Made by a program: the position numbers and the translations under genes. 40,000 nt of DNA, from NCBI GenBank assembly GCA_905221605.1, contig CAJNDS010002276.1, forward strand, positions 1-40,000. Reading direction: 5' to 3'. The stretch is from Symbiodinium natans (lineage: Eukaryota > Sar > Dinophyceae > Suessiales > Symbiodiniaceae). Positions 33,701-37,624 of the stretch are shown one piece after another (position 1 is the stretch's first letter; each line of letters begins with the position of its first letter). The notes under the pieces are model-generated. The model saw nothing but the letters and a program-made list of their open reading frames with translations. It made no database searches and was not told the DNA's origin.

Positions 33701-34097
33701 GAAGCACTTGGAGGGGGCCCGGAGGGCAAGGGAACACCTTGCCCAGAGCTCTATCATTTGAGGTCCCAGGCATGCTCCCATAATCTCTCAAGTAAACATT
33801 CCGCCTGTCCTGGGCACAGCGGGTGCACCTTCACAGCGTGCAGGTGCAACGACTTGGCGAAGCACAAGGTCTCCTTCCGAGAAAAAAAGGCGCCAATAAT
33901 AATAATGATACTAATAATAATAATATCACTATTAGTATTAATCTATATATATATATATATTTTTTTATACAACATAATATATGTAGGACTGTGCACATCA
34001 CTATCAGTGATCGCAGGGCGTCCTCGCCCCAATAGTGGGAGACGAATGCGGCGAGCGGCGCCAAGCGACCTTGCTCCACCGTGTCCACGTAGGCAAC
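526..34097 (-). CDS. Putative multi-exon NLR-like gene: TIR-like, NACHT, LRR
   Basis: This is the proposed span of one minus-strand gene. Motifs occur in the order expected of an NLR-type receptor. TIR-like motifs lie at 34.1-32.6 kb, Walker A (GSGKS) at 31.6 kb, Walker B (LVLDGLDE) at 29.7 kb, the TSRP motif at 29.5 kb, an EFLAA-like helical motif at 21.6 kb and RI-type LRRs from 21.2 kb leftward. Known NLR families use the NACHT NTPase as an oligomerisation switch, LRRs for sensing and an N-terminal domain for signalling. That role is inferred here from architecture only. Exons are 48-200 nt. Several stretches between motifs are unresolved, and some LRR copies carry frame-changing indels. 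It could be two adjacent genes or a decaying pseudogene. Confidence 0.5.
585..1529. other. Single-copy stretch left of the tandem array
   Basis: This stretch is not homologous to the repeated blocks that begin near 1530. A weak minus-strand piece near 1070-1110 reads GPEGGIAALRDLC. It resembles the start of an RI-type LRR (compare GPEGAKMLAAALP at 20.7 kb) and may be a remnant exon. I see no other supported gene. Confidence 0.3.
2344..2507 (-). CDS. LRR exon X, block A
   Basis: Acceptor AG is at 2509-2508 and donor GT follows 2344. It reads GAAALAQALERLGDAGAL, then RRLTLMLRINGIGAGAQG. This is the helix-strand-Asn pattern of ribonuclease-inhibitor-type LRRs (LxxALxxL, LxxLxLxxNxIG). It is 164 nt, like the B and C copies. 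In gene order it is the last LRR exon of its block. Confidence 0.6.
2881..3023 (-). CDS. LRR exon Y, block A
   Basis: Acceptor TTTCAG ends at 3024 and donor CCCAAG|GTAGGG follows 2881. It reads ALQLLDADISKLSAHLCAL, then CACQELVLDLNSNQLG, an LRR helix plus strand with the conserved Asn. It is 143 nt, 9 nt longer than D, and shares the inserted CAC residues only with block E. Confidence 0.6.
3623..3689 (-). CDS. LRR exon Z, block A
   Basis: After AG at 3691-3690 it reads AEGAGALATALAPLRLEEP, the GAxALAxAL helix of an RI-type LRR. A GT donor is available after 3623. The exon is short, but the sequence and acceptor recur in all five blocks. It is the first LRR exon of the block in gene order. 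Confidence 0.45.
4956..5119 (-). CDS. LRR exon X, block B
   Basis: Acceptor AG is at 5121-5120 and a GT donor follows 4956, giving 164 nt. It reads LPRLSRMRRGNEGAAGLAQ, then ALERLGGAGALRRLTLML, then NNGIGAGAQG. It is in frame like the A and C copies. Confidence 0.6.
5489..5620 (-). CDS. LRR exon Y, block B
   Basis: Acceptor TTTCAG and donor AAG|GTAGGG are both present. It reads ALQLPDADISKPAAHLCAL, then QELVLNLGSNELRPG. It is 132 nt and, compared with A and D, lacks 2 nt just after the strand. Its exit phase therefore differs from the A and D copies. Confidence 0.55.
6318..6378 (-). CDS. LRR exon Z, block B
   Basis: Acceptor CTGCAG ends at 6379. It reads AEGAGALATALAALRLEEPA and a GT donor follows 6318 (61 nt). 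Identical in C, with one synonymous-looking change in the C copy (GGACC for GGGCC). Confidence 0.45.
6418..6510. repeat. Internal direct repeat, left copy (block B)
   Basis: The sequence from CGAAAGCAATTTCG to CTTTGGCTAC resembles 8884-9003 in the same block and 13062-13172 in block C. Both contain TTCTGCTG(T/C)GATTCTGCC and end in CTTTGGCTAC. Short blocks A and D have a single, hybrid-looking copy. The pair marks the ends of the segment that distinguishes long from short blocks. Confidence 0.55.
6511..6827. other. Long-block-specific segment, no gene
   Basis: This holds sequence shared with 11770-12030 and 18360-18540 and no supported exon. It includes short GGTCAGGTGGGTCAGGTG-type duplications near 6735-6752. 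Confidence 0.4.
6828..6837. repeat. Target site duplication, left copy
   Basis: CACGTTTGAG directly precedes the insertion and is identical to 7874-7883 and to the unoccupied site 12031-12040. Confidence 0.7.
6867..7845. repeat. Eight related AT-rich palindromes
   Basis: Palindromes lie near 6867, 6926, 7001, 7053, 7641, 7702, 7744 and 7822. The best two (7001-7026 and 7053-7078) have perfect 12-bp arms, AACAATTAAATC and its complement, around a 2-bp centre AG. Others have centre AT, AC or CT and slightly shorter or mismatched arms. They bracket the trinucleotide array and could form hairpins or bind a dimeric protein. Confidence 0.8.
7085..7640. repeat. Trinucleotide array with 84-bp higher-order unit
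   Basis: The stretch is made of TAA, TAG and related triplets (AGTAAT, AATAAT). From 7231 to about 7480 it has an 84-bp repeat, seen three times, starting with GGTAGTAACAATAAG or a close variant. It reads open in several frames as poly-Ile/Val only because of the triplet period. Confidence 0.9.
7874..7883. repeat. Target site duplication, right copy
   Basis: CACGTTTGAG directly follows the insertion and runs into the C-tract that follows the single copy in block C. Confidence 0.7.
7884..9442. other. Long-block extension, no resolved exon
   Basis: Almost identical to 12041-13602. Minus-strand pieces such as EALLQLHIAELVVRFLNG (near 8300-8350) have an LRR-like rhythm but lack clear splice support. 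C- and G-tracts lie at 8681-8696 and 8825-8930. The right internal direct repeat is at 8884-9003. Confidence 0.35.
10198..10361 (-). CDS. LRR exon X, block C
   Basis: AG acceptor at 10363-10362, GT donor after 10198, 164 nt. It reads GNEGAAALAQALGRLGGAG, then ALRRLTLVLVNNGIGAGAQG. It is intact like the A and B copies. Confidence 0.6.
10739..10870 (-). CDS. LRR exon Y, block C
   Basis: It reads DADISKPAAHLCALQELVL, then NLGGNELRPG, with TTTCAG acceptor and AAG|GTAGGG donor. It is 132 nt and shares the 2-nt deficit with block B. Confidence 0.55.
11573..11633 (-). CDS. LRR exon Z, block C
   Basis: AG acceptor at 11635-11634. It reads AEGAGALATVLAALRLEEPA. The one residue change from B (Ala to Val) keeps the hydrophobic pattern. 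Confidence 0.45.
12031..12040. other. Empty insertion site in block C
   Basis: A single CACGTTTGAG is flanked by the same sequences that surround the insertion in block B (GTGACCTTTTG to its left, C-tract and GGACTCCCTGCTGCG to its right). It shows the pre-insertion state. Confidence 0.75.
14372..14533 (-). CDS. LRR exon X, block D (frame broken)
   Basis: Recognisable as ERLGGAGALRRLTLVLVNNG, but it is 162 nt against 164 in A, B and C. One base is missing near the acceptor (14525-14530) and one in the helix-coding part near 14470 (GCTCAGGG against GCTCCAGGG). The upstream GNEGAA part is therefore out of frame with the strand. Splice sites remain. Confidence 0.5.
14877..15010 (-). CDS. LRR exon Y, block D
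   Basis: TTTCAG acceptor, AAG|GTAGGG donor, 134 nt. It reads ALRLPAADISKLSAHLCAL, then QELVLKLDMNELGPGPP. The exit phase matches block A, not B or C. Confidence 0.6.
15661..15727 (-). CDS. LRR exon Z, block D
   Basis: CTGCAG acceptor ends at 15728. It reads AEGAGALATALAPLRLEEP as in block A (67 nt, GT donor after 15661). A 32-nt poly-G run sits 10 nt upstream of the acceptor on the gene strand. Confidence 0.45.
15738..15769. repeat. Poly-G tract (32 nt)
   Basis: Uninterrupted G run, read as poly-C on the gene strand just before the Z acceptor, where it could act as a polypyrimidine tract. Copies in other blocks have different lengths. Confidence 0.9.
16828..16990 (-). CDS. LRR exon X, block E (1-nt shorter)
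   Basis: It reads GNEGAAALAQALERLGGAG, then ALRRLTLVLLDNGIGAGAQG. It is 163 nt; the missing base (CTCCACCCCTGG against CTCGATCCCCTGG in B) lies after the LRR core, so the exit phase changes. Confidence 0.55.
17369..17484 (-). CDS. LRR exon Y, block E (usual acceptor deleted)
   Basis: It reads ADISKLSAHLCALCACQELV, then LGLNSNQLGPG, closest to block A. A 29-nt deletion at 17484/17485 removes the TTTCAG acceptor and first codons found in A to D. An upstream AG (CGAGAG|GTTGCC) could replace it but lacks a pyrimidine tract. The exon is also shortened near 17386-17390. Confidence 0.5.
18165..18225 (-). CDS. LRR exon Z, block E
   Basis: AG acceptor at 18227-18226. It reads AEGAGALATALAALRLEEPA, identical in sense to block B. 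Confidence 0.45.
18677..18735. repeat. Poly-C tract (59 nt)
   Basis: Uninterrupted run of C within the long-type extension of block E, at the place where C has 14 and B 13-15 C. The exact length may be affected by sequencing error. Confidence 0.85.
18736..20425. other. Diverged long-type extension of block E, no resolved exon
   Basis: Patches align with 12100-13170: the CATCTTCGATTTGAGGA, GAGACAAGCTGCGAG and GGTCGAAGGGTGGTGTCGGT segments and the TTTTTGCCCGGCTGCGATTC end. A T-run then G-run lies at 19707-19744. I see no convincing exon. Confidence 0.5.
20650..20733 (-). CDS. LRR exon upstream of the array
   Basis: AG acceptor at 20735-20734, GT donor 20649-20648, 84 nt. It reads PEGAKMLAAALPKTLRVLHL, then ELRDGQVG, a complete RI-type LRR of about 28 residues. 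It is single copy and diverged from X, Y and Z, so it is probably an older LRR of the same domain. Confidence 0.65.
20853..20921 (-). CDS. LRR exon
   Basis: After a CCGCAG acceptor (20923-20922) it reads ALLCRERLVLKLNQSPIGAG. The LxLxLNxxPIGAG pattern matches the strand and turn of the Y and X exons. The 3' boundary is approximate. Confidence 0.5.
21114..21225 (-). CDS. Exon near the NACHT-LRR boundary
   Basis: GTGCAG acceptor at 21227-21226 and GT donor 21113-21112, 112 nt. It reads ALRYLLMMQTAHAAELEVDL, then EKEVRLGAADMEAFQGP. The helical, charged sequence looks coding and its position fits the transition into the LRRs. No family motif. Confidence 0.55.
21290..21354 (-). CDS. Helical exon, same gene
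   Basis: After GTCAG (acceptor AG 21356-21355) it reads AEAAPSWKAAFGKATQQPML. It is plausible as coding because of the acceptor and amphipathic pattern. The donor side is unresolved. Confidence 0.4.
21587..21650 (-). CDS. NLR helical-domain exon (EFLAA motif)
   Basis: CTAG acceptor, GT donor (GAGGC|GTGACC), 64 nt. It reads KMLRQVQLYHLRMHEFLAAE. NLR proteins commonly end their NACHT-associated helical domain with an F/L-x-H-x-x-x-x-E-F/Y-L-A-A motif before the LRRs, and this matches in sequence and position. Confidence 0.6.
22034..22081 (-). CDS. Short helical exon, same gene
   Basis: AG acceptor at 22083-22082 and GT donor (GAGCCG|GTGACC), exactly 16 codons: AVFREAQLSHLRFFEP. The LSHLRFFE core resembles the LYHLRMHE core of the next exon. 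Confidence 0.5.
22150..22290 (-). CDS. Candidate exon, helical, same gene
   Basis: A minus-strand frame reads ANQRQAGHRLLRESDFADFT, then NQAGCIAGTLS. The GHRLLRESDF pattern looks coding. Exon limits are not resolved, and several CAG acceptors occur just upstream. Confidence 0.45.
22366..22436 (-). CDS. Candidate exon, same gene
   Basis: TTTCGCAG acceptor at 22438-22437 and donor CCAGGC|GTAGC. It reads AELRTEGRNLRADLAPLCLA, then KLQ. It is an amphipathic helix with no specific family motif. Confidence 0.5.
22820..22917 (-). CDS. Candidate exon, same gene
   Basis: CCGCAG acceptor, then EKLDAVTAELVLMQHAVATL, then LLQAPSDFTAPQI. The heptad-like hydrophobic pattern suggests a helix or coiled coil. 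The donor is unresolved; AG|GC after LLLQ is one option. Confidence 0.45.
23421..23503 (-). CDS. Unrecognised beta-rich exon, part 2
   Basis: CTGCAG acceptor, donor GCAAG|GTCTTTG, 83 nt. It reads QTPRFGFATLEIPQLSTEVA, then SRPPGLAR. It is phase-compatible with the preceding exon across only 29 nt. No known domain identified. Confidence 0.5.
23533..23685 (-). CDS. Unrecognised beta-rich exon, part 1
   Basis: GAGCAG acceptor, donor TCTCG|GTTGC, 51 whole codons. It reads EVVVRWPLAGGCFEIALGME, then VTCPRTLSEVTIQAELSMQL. The alternating hydrophobic pattern suggests beta strands. It may belong to the NLR-like gene between its NACHT core and helical domain, or to another gene. Confidence 0.55.
23691..24580. 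other. Mostly non-coding stretch
   Basis: A minus-strand frame at 23693-23880 (GDAVEFGSEHVVELLPFDGL) could be another exon but has no firm splice boundaries. Nothing is recognised from 23930 to 24580, apart from degenerate starts of the 209-bp repeat. Confidence 0.35.
24581..25207. repeat. 209-bp tandem repeat, three copies
   Basis: The motif GGATTTGAA(T/C)CCTTCCCCC recurs at 24581, 24790 and 24999, and the whole 209-bp unit aligns. Each unit includes CGGATTTGAATCCG-type palindromes (CGGATT, 2-nt centre, AATCCG) two or three times. Confidence 0.9.
24900..25590. repeat. Large inverted repeat around 25228
   Basis: Sequence right of about 25231 is the reverse complement of the 209-bp unit. For example, 25135-25199 matches the complement of 25260-25325 and again 25393-25460. 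The centre is a GC-rich hairpin: GGGTGAAGGCCCCTCCC faces a partly complementary GGGGAGGATCCTTCACCC. Arms are roughly 300 bp with small indels. Confidence 0.8.
25600..26829. other. Intergenic or intronic, no gene recognised
   Basis: A pyrimidine-rich, gene-poor stretch with C-rich runs and a (CAT)n-like piece near 25973-25995. Open frames on both strands lack motif or splice support. Confidence 0.4.
26830..27027 (-). CDS. Unrecognised exon ending in a stop
   Basis: TGTCAG acceptor at 27029-27028, then 65 codons and TAG at 26832-26830. It reads DSQPIFWHYMVPWPREAFPC, then RAFMRQSAQDDGETQTQELP. The composition is clearly coding-like. If this stop is used, a separate gene ends here; otherwise an internal donor must be used before it. 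No family recognised. Confidence 0.5.
   Translation of the reverse strand, partial: GASNAQDSQPIFWHYMVPWPREAFPCRAFMRQSAQDDGETQTQELPVCGPQPPAWQSRSGIFKPN
27163..27474 (-). CDS. Unrecognised exon pair or exon with a frameshift
   Basis: After ATGCAG (acceptor 27476-27475) one frame reads HHLKVRMKELAEGAALTRGW. From about 27350 the coding-like frame changes to EDPGTILSAAVALDYAARSG, then AKVFLDQALQDAGGNLEKKH, then YVFVRRADGKIWQDRVCGRI. Nothing resembling an intron separates them, so a 1-nt indel (mutation or sequencing error) near 27345-27362 is likely. Confidence 0.5.
27600..27672 (-). CDS. Candidate exon
   Basis: The minus strand reads KVRWQGFLLKKEEVHLEPGG. The same LKVR start appears in the next exon (LKVRMKEL). 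AG acceptors occur at GAAAG and GGCAG. Boundaries are approximate. Confidence 0.4.
27675..29114. other. Repeat-bearing intronic stretch, no resolved exon
   Basis: It holds CTC-rich sequence (28535-28590), a short CCCTAAA array (28640-28676), TGATTGATTGGT-type repeats (28737-28765) and a tandem GATAGCCAGCCAT duplication (28808-28832). No supported exon. Confidence 0.45.
28640..28676. repeat. Short telomere-like array (CCCTAAA)
   Basis: Three perfect CCCTAAA units followed by degenerate ones (CCCTGAA), opposite in strand to the larger arrays at 29.3 and 39.7 kb. Confidence 0.85.
29115..29229 (-). CDS. Candidate exon, same gene
   Basis: CTTGCAG acceptor at 29231-29230 and donor ACC|GTATAC, 115 nt. 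It reads TWSSSQPRVLDKHGEAREPA, then ASAVLGQISETCLITQDY. It follows the TSRP exon in gene order. No family motif. Confidence 0.5.
29310..29473. repeat. Interstitial telomere-type array, about 23 x TTTAGGG
   Basis: Perfect head-to-tail TTTAGGG copies over 164 bp, with a two-unit satellite at 29264-29279. It abuts the end of the NACHT TSRP exon. TTTAGGG is the telomere motif of dinoflagellates, plants and several algae. Confidence 0.95.
29475..29566 (-). CDS. NACHT exon with TSRP (sensor) motif
   Basis: GCTCAG acceptor at 29568-29567, then ANSHRCLCTILTSRPSGTNQ. The hhhTSRP motif following the Walker B segment is typical of NACHT NTPases. The donor is unclear because the telomere-type array starts at once; a GC donor after CCGTCAG is possible. 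A GA donor after 29648 in the preceding exon would give a compatible phase. Confidence 0.65.
29648..29763 (-). CDS. NACHT exon with Walker B motif
   Basis: After AG at 29765-29764 it reads LPDGRLILVLDGLDEAGKGR, then RRVLDWLQEWLLRPGRHSE. Four hydrophobic residues followed by DGLDE is the signature Walker B of NACHT domains, where the first Asp coordinates magnesium. It is followed by the TSRP exon after about 80 nt. Confidence 0.7.
30131..30188 (-). CDS. Candidate exon between Walker A and B
   Basis: CCATAG acceptor, donor GGAGGC|GTGCG, 58 nt. It reads LEAWARRAFGSDSSVLTGG. Position fits the alpha/beta core of the NACHT domain between the two Walker motifs, but no specific motif is present. 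Confidence 0.4.
30189..31597. other. Probable intronic stretch
   Basis: It holds a GT-rich stretch (30588-30604), C-rich runs near 31058-31078 and a CT repeat (31220-31232). A minus-strand frame at 31330-31440 (VQVGLGGCELELEFFGR) might contain an exon but is not supported. NACHT sequence between Walker A and B should be encoded here or beside it. Confidence 0.35.
31598..31649 (-). CDS. NACHT exon with Walker A (P-loop)
   Basis: CGCACAG acceptor, donor GTTGAG|GTTCCC, 52 nt. It reads RGSGKSVFTREVVKRAVE. GSGKS followed by a hydrophobic helix start is a Walker A loop, which binds the NTP phosphates. It precedes the Walker B exon in gene order. Confidence 0.65.
32002..32054 (-). CDS. Exon following the TIR-like domain (5 of 5 in-frame)
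   Basis: CTCTCAG acceptor, GT donor after 32002, 53 nt. It reads VRKSATIISDCIEAFFA. It joins the previous exon in phase across a 39-nt intron that begins with GA and contains a poly-C tract. Confidence 0.55.
32094..32189 (-). CDS. Exon following the TIR-like domain (4 of 5 in-frame)
   Basis: CTTTCAG acceptor at 32191-32190, probable GA donor after 32094, 96 nt. It reads AELSVAEIDLRVLETGEALW, then MAPLGLLQTLS. Phase agrees with both neighbours only if the GA donor is used. Confidence 0.6.
32307..32385 (-). CDS. Exon following the TIR-like domain (3 of 5 in-frame)
   Basis: CTGACAG acceptor at 32387-32386, donor ATCATGA|GTATAG, 79 nt. It reads IMDGLAFMGRLAVSRNALTG, then KDQTIM. It joins both neighbours without a stop. 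Confidence 0.6.
32468..32545 (-). CDS. TIR-like domain exon (2 of 5 in-frame)
   Basis: GATCAG acceptor, donor CTCCAG|GTCACC, exactly 26 codons. It reads DQLRIEAAIKASAGGWTAVL, then SMVLLQ. The I-x-x-AI-x-x-S-x-GG pattern closes the SHxWG/RxWCxxE domain in many hypothetical protist proteins. Confidence 0.65.
32663..32743 (-). CDS. TIR-like domain exon (1 of 5 in-frame)
   Basis: GGGCAG acceptor precedes ATG at 32743. The exon has 27 codons: MTIGTDNKAAEKLRGMDVTN, then TKCTEKQ. It ends AAGCAG|GA, a GA donor; this is the only junction found that keeps the frame open into the next exon. GT downstream leads to a stop. Confidence 0.6.
32806..32885 (-). CDS. TIR-like domain exon with RIWCIFE motif
   Basis: CCTGAG acceptor. 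It reads RIWCIFEVWRCSQLGLPLDL, then PLGSS. The RxWCxxE motif is the most conserved part of this TIR-like family; in TIR enzymes a Glu at the corresponding place is catalytic. That equivalence is inference. The donor is approximate. Confidence 0.65.
33181..33198. repeat. (CA)n microsatellite at a splice donor
   Basis: Read as (GT)n on the gene strand directly after the exon ending CGAAAG, so repeat length could shift the donor by 2 nt steps. Confidence 0.8.
33199..33327 (-). CDS. TIR-like domain exon with SPF and strand motif
   Basis: AG acceptor at 33329-33328, 43 codons. It reads DLGSDWQSSPFNRALEHVAQ, then CAALREGGVPTPCILFVPCD. The SPFxxAL helix followed by a hydrophobic strand (CILFVPCD) precedes RxWCxxE in this family. 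The donor lies inside a (GT)n run; using the second GT gives DVRKV joined in frame to RIWCIFE. Confidence 0.65.
33538..33582 (-). CDS. TIR-like domain exon with CYYICS motif
   Basis: TTGCAG acceptor at 33584-33583. It reads EMCYYICSLPGQRK. A Y-x-I-C-x-x-x-N/G-Q motif typically sits between SHxWG and SPF in the same protist family. Donor unresolved; poly-C follows at 33509-33530. Confidence 0.5.
33893..33965. repeat. AAT/AT-rich microsatellites
   Basis: (AATAATAAT/ACT)n followed by (AT)n and a T-run, within the intron between TIR-like exons. Confidence 0.9.
34002..34097 (-). CDS. TIR-like domain exon with FVSHYWGED motif
   Basis: TTGAG acceptor at 34099-34098, GT donor after 34002. It reads VAYVDTVEQGRLAPLAAFVS, then HYWGEDALRSL. 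The F-V-S-H-x-W-G strand and turn is the usual start of this TIR-like domain. Further exons are needed between here and 33582. The true N-terminus was not found; a basic frame with ATG at 34273 (MPDRFRGKKLGELSARRKKK) is a candidate but does not splice in phase. Confidence 0.6.
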
Positions 34098-34273
34098 CTC
34101 AAGTTTCTCTCAATGCTTCTTCTCTCAGATCTCGACTCTTCAGAAAAGCAGGCTTCACACATCCGAGGTGCGCCGCGCCGCAGCACCACGACGGCACCCG
34201 CTGCTTTGAGGAGCTTTTTCTTCCGGCGGGCAGAGAGCTCGCCCAGTTTCTTGCCGCGAAAACGGTCCGGCAT

Positions 34274-34733
34274 GGCGCCCTTGCCGGGGGCATGATCTGC
34301 TTAATGGCACCTACTATAGCTTTTGGTCCCCCAAGCCTCCGTCAATGGCCGCCTTCCGTGCTTCTCGGTGGTCCGCCACATGCGTTGTCGATCCTATAGA
34401 GGCTCTGAGACAACCACTTCGTCTCCCAAAAGAACTCACAACACACACAGGGCATCACAAGAGGGGCGGGGAGGTTTTGCCACGAGTCGGCGCCACCACT
34501 CCAGTAGTCCACGCGTTGACGTTGCTCGCCATCGTCGCCTTGGCAGACATCACGCTTAACACAGCGAAGGCGCGCTCTCGCCCTCGATCCGTCTCCAGAT
34601 CCTTCATAAAAACAATCTGCACATCTAGATATACATAGTATATATGTATATATATATATATAGAGAGAAAAACATTTTACTTCTCGGCTAATTGCACGGA
34701 TCAGTTATGTGTGTATATCACACACACACACAG

Positions 34734-34792
<59 letters not shown>

Positions 34793-35640
34793 CATATACA
34801 TATACACACACACACAAACATCTATATACATACATATAATATATATATATGTATGTACATTTATTAATATTTTTGTTTATATTTGTATTTATATTTATCT
34901 TTATTTATTTATACAGACGCACACACTATTCTACGCCTCTGCAGGTTTGCGGAGTTGTCTGTCCCTGGGCGCGTGGCAAAGGATACCCTGAATGACCAGG
35001 TTGCCCTTAGTTGCATTCGTTGTTTTCTTTGTAACACGTGCCTGTGACCCATGATGGTGTCAAGCCAGCAGGATTCTCAAGAGCTCCAAGGGTTTGAGCG
35101 ACTTGAAAATGTCAGCTCAGCTTTAAAATTTATATCCACCCGATTGAGCCGAGCTTCCACGTCCACACCGCCCAACTGGGTACCGGCGACGCATTGCAGC
35201 GTGCCGGGTGTGAAAATGCCACCGCCCTCACCGTCTAGGGACTGCGTGATGTTATTGGCATCGGCATCCGTGAGTTGCACGACGATTTCCTCACCTGTCC
35301 GAAAACTGCATGACTGCATCGTCCATGCCTCACACTGTAAATAGTCTGATGGCCCTACACCTGGGCTACGTCCTTGGGTCATCCGGCTCCGAGCTGGGGC
35401 ATCAATTCTACGCAAGCAATGTGATGACACAACATCCCAGGATCTCGTTCTTGTGAGCACAGGGAAAAACCACGTTTGGGAGGCAAACCCAAGCGTCTAT
35501 ATACGAGGTAGCAGTGGGGCACACGCACAAACACAGTGTATCTAGACAGAGCGGTTTTCCTGAAGGGAACATTCTGGACACATCAGGGCTTCTGGAAAAC
35601 AAATCTCGCATGTAACACCCTATAAACCGCAGAGGGCACC
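34274..35640. other. No gene recognised; CA/TA microsatellites
   Basis: It contains TATATA runs at 34638-34662, (CA)n at 34720-34755, (TA)n at 34756-34788, more CA/TA mixtures to 34850 and T-rich sequence to 34915. Frames at 35050-35610 (for example IVVQLTDADANNITQS on the minus strand at about 35245-35290) have faint coding character but no supported boundaries. Confidence 0.5.
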
Positions 35641-36930
35641 CCCAAGCCTGGAGAGTGGGCTCTTCTAATCGGCCTAATTAGGCCTGAAGTGTCCGTGCTC
35701 CGCTAGAAATACGTTAGGGTTTACTGAGACGGGCCCTAAATGTTCGGCGGACTTATAGAAGTTAGTAACCCGGTTGCAACCCGGTTAGAACCGTTCTGTA
35801 ACCTGGGTGTAAGTTCAGTACTGTAACCTCCCCATGAGTTAGAACCAGGTTAGGTTTAGTTCGGGAAGTTACTAACATGTTCTAGGTAGGCTCTTTTAAG
35901 TTTTATGTTTACTTTTTCTAACATTTTCCGAAGTTTTCCTAACTTGTTCAAAGTCATTAAGTTTGTCCAAGTTTTTTCCTACTTTTTATGTTCGTTCATA
36001 GTTTCGTTCGAAGCACAATGAAGTGCTGCTCTTTGGGCAAGGCTTGCAGATTGGTTGTAGGTGGCCATAAAATAAAACAAATCAAAAAGCAAGTAAAAAA
36101 ATAAATAAATAACAATGAAAAACATATATATATATATCAACCAATCTATCTATCTATATATGTGTGTGTAGCGAAGGCAGAACACATTTGGTGTGGGGAG
36201 AAGTGGGGGTGGTGTTGGCAGTGTTGGCTTTCCAGCTTTAGGGTTGCCGTGTTGGGACCCTCAACCCTGAATCCTAAACGACAAACGTTGAGGAGGAGGG
36301 AGAGCGGGGGGGGGGGGGGGGGGGGGGGGGTGCTGGATAGAATCACGCAGTGGTTAGGGATGTTAAGGGCCTGGGGCTTGGGTTTCGGGTTTGGAGTTTG
36401 GCTTGAGGGTTTAGGCTTCGGGTTTAGGATTTGAGGTTAGGGGTTGAGGCTTGGGATGGAGTCTGGGGGTTGGCTGAAGGGATCAGGCTCGGGAACCCTC
36501 AACCCTATACTGCAAATTTCAGGTTTAGGGTTTTTAGGGCTTCAGAGTTTAGGGTTGCCGGGGTTTAGTAGGGCTTAGGGTTTGGGGGGGGGGGGGGGGG
36601 GGAGGGCGGAAGAGGAGGGCCGAGAACGCCGCACAAACATATAATATAGAGTTTTGTAAACGCCAGACACGACAACAATTCATTTATCTATGCGGGTAAA
36701 TCACCTGTTTCTAAAACATCGTTAAACTTTGGGGCCTTGGACACGAAAGGTGAAGGCCCATGAGTTCAGGAAAAAATGAACTCAGGGACCTTTGACATAT
36801 GAGGAGAAAACCCATGAGTTCTGAAAAATTCTGAACTCATGGGCCTTTCGCAGGCAGTTGAGTTTGTGTGAGGTCCTACGATTTAGGGTTTGGGGTTTAG
36901 GCTTTAGGGTTTCGGGTTTCGGGCTTTAGG
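35641..36930. repeat. AT-rich and degenerate telomere-like repeat region
   Basis: It contains AACCCGGTT-type short repeats (35767-35800), T-rich CTAACTTTT sequence (35880-36000), ATAT/ATCT microsatellites (36122-36165), scattered degenerate TTTAGGG copies (36235-36580 and 36880-36945), and poly-G runs at 36306-36330 and 36583-36602. No gene seen. Confidence 0.7.
36735..36856. repeat. Inverted repeat / hairpin
   Basis: CGAAAGGTGAAGGCCCATGA near the left end pairs with GAACTCATGGGCCTTTCG at the right end. An inner stem CCCATGAGTTC / GAACTCATGGG has an 11-nt loop. It looks like a small palindromic element. Confidence 0.7.
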
Positions 36931-37028
36931 TTGTTTGGTTTAGGGCGGCCACAGCGAGGTTTTGAGGGGACCCAAAACAACAGCCAGCCCTCTAAAAGGA
37001 GCCCAAAAAGGAGCCCCTTAAAAGGAGT

Positions 37029-37580
37029 TTGTTACGGACATTTTGGGGGTTCATCGAGCCTATGCATAGAAAAGCGACACTTTGTTACGGATATATTTGA
37101 TTATATTTGTGTGTATCGAACCTGTGAAAAAACAGCCAGCTTGTTAGGGACGTTTTTGTGTCCGTCAAGCCTATGTGCAAAAAGCGAGCATCACTTTGTT
37201 ACGGACATTTTTGTGTTCATCGAGCCTATGTTTTAACAAAGCCACTTTGTTATGGACCCGTTTGTGTTCATCGAGCCTGTGGAAACAGACACGCCACTTT
37301 GTTGCGGACAGTTTCGTGTCCATCGAGCCTATATGTGCAAAAAAAGAGCGCCACTTTGTTACGGACATTTTTGCGTCCATCGATCCCGTGCGCAAAAAAA
37401 GAGCACCGCTTTGTTACAGACATTGTTGTGTCCATCGAGCCTGGTTGAAAAAAAGCGCCACTTTGCTAGGGACATTTTTGTGTTCATAGAGCCTACTATG
37501 TTTAAAAACAGACGCCACTTTGTTACGGACCTGTTTGTGTTCGTCGAGCCTATGTCAAGAAGAAAAGCGCGATTTTGTTA
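37029..37580. repeat. Minisatellite, about 60-bp unit, nine to ten copies
   Basis: Units contain CACTTTGTTACGGACATTTT, then GTGT(T/C)CATCGAGCCTATG, then an A-rich spacer. Copies differ by substitutions and spacer length. Frames are open through it only because of the repeat. Confidence 0.9.
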
Positions 37581-37624
37581 AACCCTTAAAGCCCTATATA
37601 AAGGACACAAACAAACTCGATGTA

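Noticed and set aside
37029-37580. CRISPR-like regular repeats
   Set aside because: Repeats and spacers are both conserved and spacer lengths vary. This is a eukaryotic minisatellite with no cas genes.
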